Origin: Caulobacter sp.
GTDB taxonomy: Bacteria; Pseudomonadota; Alphaproteobacteria; Caulobacterales; Caulobacteraceae
DNA: 64,000 nt
Direction: 5' to 3'
Assembly: GCA_030652755.1 (NCBI GenBank)
Contig: JAUSPV010000097.1
Span: 1 to 64,000, forward strand
Position 1 is the first letter of the stretch. Each line of letters begins with the position of its first letter. Below are positions 59,508 through 64,000 of the stretch, piece by piece. Made by a program: the position numbers and the translations under genes. The notes beneath the pieces are model-generated. The model was given only the letters and a program-made list of their open reading frames with translations, made no database searches and was not told the origin of the DNA.

Positions 59508-60206
59508 ATGATCGTGCACAAACCCTTCGGGACGCTCGGCGGCGCTGACCACGGTTGGCTGAAGGCCAAGCACCACTTCTCGTTCGCCAGCTACCACGAC
59601 CCCCGGAACATGAACTGGGGTTCCCTGCGGGTCTGGAACGACGACGAGATCGCCGCCAACTCGGGCTTCCCGCCCCATCCCCACGCCGACATGGAGATCA
59701 TCACCTATGTCCGCGACGGGGCGATCACCCACCAGGACAGCCTGGGCAACAAGGGACGCACCGAGGCCGGCGACGTCCAGGTGATGAGCGCCGGCAGCGG
59801 CATCCGTCACGCCGAATACAATCTGGAGGCTGAGACCACCCGTATCTTCCAGATCTGGATCCAGCCCAACCGCACCGGCGGCGCGCCGTCCTGGGGCGCC
59901 AAGCCGTTCCCCAAGGGTGACCGGTCCGGAAAGTTCGTGACCCTGGCCAGCGGCTTCGAGAACGACAACGACGCCCTGCCGATCCGCACCGACGCCCGCG
60001 TTCTCGGCGCGACGCTGAAGGCCGGCGAGACCGTCGAATACGCGCTCGACGCCAGCCGCCACGCCTATCTGGTGCCGGCGGCGGGCCGGGTCGAGGTCAA
60101 CGGTCTCACCCTGGAGGCCCGCGACGGCGCCGCCATCACCGACGAAACGTCGATCCGGGTCACCGCCCTGGACGACGCCGAACTGGTCCTCGTGGACGCC
60201 GCCTAG
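59508..60206 (+). CDS. pirin family protein
   Basis: The 232-residue bicupin has the pirin metal ligands: [16 protein letters not shown] (two His, about 57-59) and SGIRHAEYN (His, Glu about 101-103). It also has the N-terminal [15 protein letters not shown] and the [10 protein letters not shown] segment. The length matches YhhW-like pirins, some of which act as quercetin 2,3-dioxygenases while others modulate transcription or enzymes. It is divergent from the LysR gene and 37 nt ahead of WrbA, a unit consistent with quinone/flavonoid or electrophile detoxification. Confidence 0.92.
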   Translation: MIVHKPFGTLGGADHGWLKAKHHFSFASYHDPRNMNWGSLRVWNDDEIAANSGFPPHPHADMEIITYVRDGAITHQDSLGNKGRTEAGDVQVMSAGSGIRHAEYNLEAETTRIFQIWIQPNRTGGAPSWGAKPFPKGDRSGKFVTLASGFENDNDALPIRTDARVLGATLKAGETVEYALDASRHAYLVPAAGRVEVNGLTLEARDGAAITDETSIRVTALDDAELVLVDAA

Positions 60207-60243
60207 GCGGCGTCCCTCTTTCCCCGATCCAGCAGGAGCACCC

Positions 60244-60843
60244 ATGCCCAGGATTCTCGTTCTCTACCATTCGGCCTACGGTCACATCGAAACCATGGCC
60301 CAGGCGGTCGCCGACGGCGCCCGCGAGACCGGCGCCCAGGTCGACATCAAGCGCGTGCCCGAGACCGTGCCGGAAGACGTTGCCCGCGCGGCCCACTTCA
60401 AGCTCGACCAGGCCGCGCCGATCGCCACGATCGACGAACTGGCCGACTACGACGCCATCATCATCGGCGTGGGCACGCGGTTTGGCCGGATCAACTCCCA
60501 GATGGCAGCCTTCCTCGACCAGGCTGGCGGTCTGTGGGCCAAGGGCGCGCTGAACGGCAAGGTCGGCGGCGCCTTCACCTCGACGGCCACCCAGCACGGC
60601 GGCCAGGAAACGACGCTGTTCAGCATCATCACCAACCTGCTGCACTTCGGGATGGTGATCGTCGGTCTGGACTACGGCTTCGCCGGGCAGATGAAGCTGG
60701 ACGAGGTCACCGGCGGCAGTCCCTACGGCGCGACCACCATCGCCGGCGGCGACGGCTCGCGTCAGCCCAGCGACAACGAACTGGCCGGCGCCCGTTACCA
60801 GGGCCGCAAGGTCGCGGAGACCGCCGCGAAGCTTCACGGCTAA
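60244..60843 (+). CDS. wrbA: NAD(P)H:quinone oxidoreductase, WrbA type
   Basis: The 199-residue flavodoxin-like protein has the FMN phosphate loop [17 protein letters not shown] at the N-terminus, [24 protein letters not shown], and the [12 protein letters not shown] and [18 protein letters not shown] segments that define WrbA. It reduces quinones by two electrons as a cytoplasmic tetramer. The ATG follows CAGGAGCACCC. Together with pirin and the divergent LysR gene it forms a small quinone-response unit. Length and motifs are typical. Confidence 0.95.
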   Translation: MPRILVLYHSAYGHIETMAQAVADGARETGAQVDIKRVPETVPEDVARAAHFKLDQAAPIATIDELADYDAIIIGVGTRFGRINSQMAAFLDQAGGLWAKGALNGKVGGAFTSTATQHGGQETTLFSIITNLLHFGMVIVGLDYGFAGQMKLDEVTGGSPYGATTIAGGDGSRQPSDNELAGARYQGRKVAETAAKLHG

Positions 60844-60870
60844 GCAGCCTTCACCTCGGGAAACCGGCTT

Positions 60871-60896
60871 GACCCCGCCTCGCAGGAGGCGGGGTC
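60871..60896. terminator. bidirectional intrinsic terminator
   Basis: GACCCCGCCTC-GCAG-GAGGCGGGGTC is an 11-bp perfect stem with a tetraloop between the convergent wrbA and amidohydrolase-like genes, followed by TTCCTTG on the plus strand. The T tract is imperfect, but stem and position are convincing. Confidence 0.75.
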
Positions 60897-60909
60897 TTCC
60901 TTGTGGAGT

Positions 60910-61953
60910 CTATGGCGTCGACGGCGCCGGATCCTGCCCCAGCCGCAGTCCCATGTTGGCCAGCAGGTATTCCTCGAGGACCGTCGCCGTCGCTTCGCCG
61001 AAGCGCTTCCAGCTCTCGGGCGTGTCGCGTACGCCCTTGAAGTTGGCCTCGATCTGAAGGCCGCAGATCCTGTCGCCGCTCTTGCCGCCGAGCGCCTCCG
61101 CCTCGGCGCCGCAGGTATGACGGCTGGTGTTGTAGCCCCCGGCGAAGTAGCGCGCCGATCCTGGACGCAGGTCCTTGTCGCCCGGAATCGCCGGGAAACC
61201 CGCGCGCGCATACAGAGCGCCGAGGCTCGAGGAGCTCCGCAGCATCTGGGACAGGGTGACGCCCTGCTGCTGCAGCAACGCCCGGATACTCACACGCTCC
61301 CTGAGCGAGTCCTTGCCATCGAGCTCCGTGTCGGATGCATTCAGGTCAGCCGACCTGAGCAGGTAGCCGAGTTCCAGCCGCTGGATCTCGTGGCCGTGGC
61401 CATGGATATCCATGAACCACCCCCGGCCGCTGGTCTTCACGACCTCCGCCTTGGCGACATCAATGAAGGCGTGCCACTCGGCGAAGGCGCGCGCCGCCTC
61501 GGCGTTGCCGCACGCCGCCTCGTCCAGCGGACGGTTCGCGTCGAACTTCCGGCGGGCGAGCCGGTTGATGATCACATGCGGGTAGGTCCCGAAGCGCCGG
61601 AAGTGGGCCTCCCTCATCGCCAGGACGAGCTCGGCGGTGTTGGTGTCGGTCACCAGGACCGCCTCGCCGCCGCAGGACGCCTTGCTGCGATCCGGGATGC
61701 TGTCGGGTCTCAGAGCGCCCCCGTGGGGCGCGGTCAGGATCACCGGCGAGTTCCCGGGGATGTACTGAACGTAGCGGTTCGCGCCGAAATAGGTCTTGCC
61801 GACCCGGTAGGTCGCGGACTCGATCGGCTGCGGCTCGGCCTGCCGGGCGTTCGCCCCGTTGCTGGCGCCGAGCAGACCGCAGGCGACCATGGCCATGCCG
61901 ACGCCCGCGACCCAGGCCGCCCGCTTTCCCGCAAATCCCCACATACCGGACAT
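60910..61953 (-). CDS. N-formylglutamate amidohydrolase-like exported protein
   Basis: The protein of 347 residues starts MSGMWGFAGKRAAWVAGVGMAMVACGLLG, an export signal with either a lipoprotein-like VAC|G site or cleavage near ANA|RQ. The core resembles the FGase family (PF05013): ILTAPHGG (about 70), the metal-like DIHGHGHEIQRLELGY (about 185) and a late GGYNTSRH, with NRLARRKFDANRP between. Cytoplasmic FGases act in histidine breakdown; an exported version must have another substrate. The track start at 62040 adds 29 unlikely residues. No hut genes are nearby. Confidence 0.75.
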   Translation of the reverse strand: MSGMWGFAGKRAAWVAGVGMAMVACGLLGASNGANARQAEPQPIESATYRVGKTYFGANRYVQYIPGNSPVILTAPHGGALRPDSIPDRSKASCGGEAVLVTDTNTAELVLAMREAHFRRFGTYPHVIINRLARRKFDANRPLDEAACGNAEAARAFAEWHAFIDVAKAEVVKTSGRGWFMDIHGHGHEIQRLELGYLLRSADLNASDTELDGKDSLRERVSIRALLQQQGVTLSQMLRSSSSLGALYARAGFPAIPGDKDLRPGSARYFAGGYNTSRHTCGAEAEALGGKSGDRICGLQIEANFKGVRDTPESWKRFGEATATVLEEYLLANMGLRLGQDPAPSTP

Positions 61954-62082
61954 CCCATGACTCACGACGGCCCAACGCGCCGCCTTACCACCATCACGCG
62001 CCCCAGCGTGGTCGCTGACACCCCCCGACCACAACAGCAAAGACAGCCGAGAGGTATAGCTCCGCGCTATGGCGGCTGAAGC

Positions 62083-63246
62083 CTACGGCTTGGCCAGGAA
62101 CTCACGCTTGATACGTTTGGCCATCGACCAGCGGTGGACCTCCGAGGGGCCGTCGTAGACCCGGAAAGCGCGGATATCGCGGAAGATCTGGTGGACGGGC
62201 GTATCGTCGGTCACGCCCGTGCCGCCCAGCACCTGGACGCAGCGGTCGGCGACGCGGAACAGCGCCTCCGACACCGCCACCTTGGCGAGACTGGATTCGG
62301 CCGTGCCCGACCCGTGGCCGCCGGCGTCCAGAACGCCCGCGCACCAGTCGATGGTCAGCTCGGCCTGCTTCAGGTCGATCTCGTTGTCGGCCAGCATGAA
62401 GCCGACGCCCTCGTGGTCGACCAGCGGCTTGCCGAAGGCATGGCGGCGGCAGGCGTACGCGACGGCGATGTCGTGCGCCCGCCGGGCGGCGCCCCACCAG
62501 CGCATGCAGTGGGTCAGCCGGGCCGGGGCCAGCCGCACCTGGGCGTATTTGAAGCCCTCGTTGGCCTCGCCGAGAATCTGGTCGGCGGAGACCCGGACGT
62601 TGTCCAGCTTCACCATGGCGTGGCCGCCCGGCATCGTCCGGTCGATGGTGTCCAGCACCCGGGTGATCGAGATGCCCGGCGCGGTCATCGGGGCAAGGAA
62701 CATGGTCGCCCCATGGTCGGTCTTGGCCATGATGATGGCGTGCGCGGCGCCCTCCGCGCCGGTGATGAGGGTCTTTGCGCCGTTGATGACCCAGTGGTTG
62801 CCGTCCTGCACCGCGGTGGTCTTCATCATCGAGGGATCGGAGCCGGCGCCGCCGTCTGGCTCGGTCATCATGAAGGCGGTGCGGATGTCGCCGGCGGCCA
62901 GCGGGCGCAGCACCTCGTCCTTCTGAGCGACGCTGCCGATCTTCTCGATCAGGCACATGTTGCCCTCGTCCGGCGCCATCAGGTTCAGCGCGATCGGACC
63001 GAGCAGCGAGTAGCCGGCGGCGCGGAAGACGATGGCGATCTCGCGGTGGTTCAGCCCGTGACCGCCGTATTCCACCCCGACATGCGGCGCGAGCAGCCCC
63101 TGGGCCGCAGCCTTGCGCTGAAGCTCGACGCGCAGGTCATCCGACGGACCGTGTTTGTCGATCCGCGGGTCGTGCTCGAAAGGGATAACGTGCTCGTGCA
63201 GGAATGCGTCAACACGGTTGGCGAGGGCATGGGCGCGGTCGGACAT
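62083..63246 (-). CDS. acyl-CoA dehydrogenase family protein
   Basis: The protein of 387 residues has the flavin motif AFMMTEPDGGAGSDPSMMKT (about 125), INGAKTLITGAEGAAHAIIMAKT, DNVRVSADQILGEANEGF, and a C-terminal QVLGGTGVTDDTPVHQIFRDIRAFRVYDGPSEVHRWSMAKRIKR. GPSEVHR replaces the more common GT-EIQR and is characteristic of ACAD10/11-like and sphingomonad acyl-CoA dehydrogenases. ATG 63246 (MSDRAHALANRV) is preferred to the track start. It is separate from the other dehydrogenase operons and faces no obvious partner here. Confidence 0.88.
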   Translation of the reverse strand: MSDRAHALANRVDAFLHEHVIPFEHDPRIDKHGPSDDLRVELQRKAAAQGLLAPHVGVEYGGHGLNHREIAIVFRAAGYSLLGPIALNLMAPDEGNMCLIEKIGSVAQKDEVLRPLAAGDIRTAFMMTEPDGGAGSDPSMMKTTAVQDGNHWVINGAKTLITGAEGAAHAIIMAKTDHGATMFLAPMTAPGISITRVLDTIDRTMPGGHAMVKLDNVRVSADQILGEANEGFKYAQVRLAPARLTHCMRWWGAARRAHDIAVAYACRRHAFGKPLVDHEGVGFMLADNEIDLKQAELTIDWCAGVLDAGGHGSGTAESSLAKVAVSEALFRVADRCVQVLGGTGVTDDTPVHQIFRDIRAFRVYDGPSEVHRWSMAKRIKREFLAKP

Positions 63247-63420
63247 CGAAATCTCTCTGGGCAAGTCAGCGCTGCGCGAGGGCAGGTCGCCTCGCACGGC
63301 AGGGGTTTAGAGGAGGTGGCGCGGAACGGCCATCACCGGTGGCCGCCATTTCCGGAGGTTGACGCAGATCAAGGCGGGGGTTGGGCCATCGCGCCACCTT
63401 GGCGGCACAGGAGACTTCAG

Positions 63421-63558
63421 ATGCTGCAAATCCTCACGGCGCTCCCGCCGATCCACCTCGCCTATCTGGCCACGGCCGCCGCCGCCTTCAGCCTGTTCGG
63501 CGCAACCCTCTGCATTGTCCACGTCTGGACAAACATTCCGACCCGTCGCGGTTCCTGA
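63421..63558 (+). CDS. small single-helix membrane protein (45 residues)
   Basis: This short ORF is hidden in the tail of a longer shadow ORF in the track. ATG 63421 has a good ribosome site (CAGGAGACTTCAG) and codes for 45 residues with one hydrophobic segment (IHLAYLATAAAAFSLFGATLCIVHVW) and a basic tail (PTRRGS). I know no function. It is monocistronic, between the divergent acyl-CoA dehydrogenase and a convergent CoA ligase. The ribosome site and membrane helix support it; its size limits certainty. Confidence 0.5.
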   Translation: MLQILTALPPIHLAYLATAAAAFSLFGATLCIVHVWTNIPTRRGS

Positions 63559-63570
63559 GGCCACGACGCA

Positions 63571-63612
63571 GGTCCCCGGGCCAAGGGCTCCCCCGTCACG
63601 AGTCCGGGGACC
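63571..63612. terminator. long hairpin between convergent genes
   Basis: GGTCCCCGG and CCGGGGACC form a perfect 9-bp stem around a 24-nt loop in the gap between the small membrane ORF and the convergent CoA ligase. There is no T tract, so termination is a guess from position only. Confidence 0.3.
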
Positions 63613-63624
63613 GACCCTTCCCGA

Positions 63625-64000
63625 TCAGTTCACGCGCCGCTCGCGACCGGCCCAGTAGGGTTCGCGGAGCTCGCGGCGCAGGATCTTGCCGGATGGGTTC
63701 CTCGGCAGGGCGTCGATGAAATCCACGCTCTTGGGCGCCTTGAAAGCCGCGATGCGGGTGCGGGCGAAGGCGATGATCTCTTCGGGGGTCGCTGTCATGC
63801 CGGGCTTCAACGCCACCACGGCCTTGACCGCCTCGCCCCACTTCTCGTCGGGGATGCCGATCACCGCGACCTCGGCGACGGCGGGATGGCCGTAGACGGC
63901 GCTCTCGACCTCGGCCGGGTAGATGTTCTCCGCGCCGGAGATGATCATGTCCTTCACCCGGTCGTGGATGAAGAGATAGCCGTCCTCGTCCAGGTAGCCG
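63625..64000 (-). CDS. long-chain acyl-CoA ligase, C-terminal part (cut by window end)
   Basis: The reading frame is open to the right edge, so this is the C-terminal portion of about 124 residues of an AMP-dependent ligase. It contains the hinge [25 protein letters not shown], the [14 protein letters not shown] segment and the catalytic Lys region [19 protein letters not shown]. The N-terminal adenylation domain lies outside the window. The ENIYPAEVE hinge is typical of long-chain or aryl acid ligases. It fits the acyl-CoA theme of the right-hand third of the window. Confidence 0.88.
   Translation of the reverse strand, partial: GYLDEDGYLFIHDRVKDMIISGAENIYPAEVESAVYGHPAVAEVAVIGIPDEKWGEAVKAVVALKPGMTATPEEIIAFARTRIAAFKAPKSVDFIDALPRNPSGKILRRELREPYWAGRERRVN

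Overview
The window is GC-rich DNA (close to 70 % by eye), densely coded on both strands, with many TonB-dependent receptors (four), acyl-CoA dehydrogenases (six), AMP-dependent CoA ligases (four, one cut by the window end), TetR regulators (four), a CYP153-like P450 and an ECF sigma/FecR pair. This suits a free-living alphaproteobacterium of the Caulobacterales/Sphingomonadales kind (Phenylobacterium-like). That placement is an inference from gene content; no rRNA, tRNA or other marker gene is present. The first 57 bases are a pure C run, so the left edge is probably a contig end.

Layout. (1) 349-1539: a PF14907-type nucleotidyltransferase at the contig edge. (2) 1812-7991: an aromatic-ring catabolic operon (extradiol/VOC dioxygenase, FAA hydrolase, MhpA-type FAD hydroxylase, GST-like isomerase, TetR, CoA ligase). 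(3) 8016-14704, minus strand: ECF sigma factor, FecR, STN-containing TonB receptor and exported S9 peptidase, a cell-surface signalling module that probably senses, imports and cuts a peptide. (4) 14801-20200, minus strand: a tightly coupled operon of three TIM-barrel sugar isomerase-like proteins, a GMC oxidoreductase and a Gfo/Idh/MocA dehydrogenase, with a divergent sodium/solute symporter (20379-21830). It looks like oxidative sugar or glycoside catabolism. (5) 21998-29560: TonB receptor, CoA ligase plus TetR, type-B carboxylesterase and MFS transporter. The receptor and the MFS-esterase operon share a 31-bp dyad site. (6) 29849-34323: an 18-bp perfect palindrome in front of an operon of two unrecognised small proteins, a D-aminoacylase-like amidohydrolase and an FAD oxidoreductase, then a TetR gene. 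(7) 34374-44539: an iron/heme island with candidate Fur boxes: heme-type TonB receptor plus DUF6607 protein; siderophore-type receptor plus small membrane protein plus PepSY reductase-like protein; PepSY-TM protein plus an ApbE-DUF2271 fusion; and a DUF4198 protein. (8) 44651-63246: a lipid/terpenoid-type oxidation region with a phosphotransferase, CYP153-like P450, TetR, CoA ligase, acyl-CoA dehydrogenases, MFS and aldehyde dehydrogenase, interrupted by a LysR/pirin/WrbA unit and an exported N-formylglutamate-amidohydrolase-like protein. A further CoA ligase runs off the right end.

How it fits together. The window reads as a chain of nutrient-scavenging modules, each pairing outer-membrane TonB uptake or an inner-membrane transporter with activation by a CoA ligase, P450 or oxidoreductase and a dedicated regulator. 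The least explained elements are the amidohydrolase operon with its two small proteins and perfect palindrome, the shared 31-bp operator, the GAACRGCGTTCGAA motif common to the P450 and CoA ligase promoters, and the ApbE-DUF2271/PepSY/DUF6607 iron island. Most long ORFs antisense to these genes are GC-driven shadows and are omitted. Start codons were chosen by Shine-Dalgarno matches, family N-termini and overlaps, and often differ from the ORF track.
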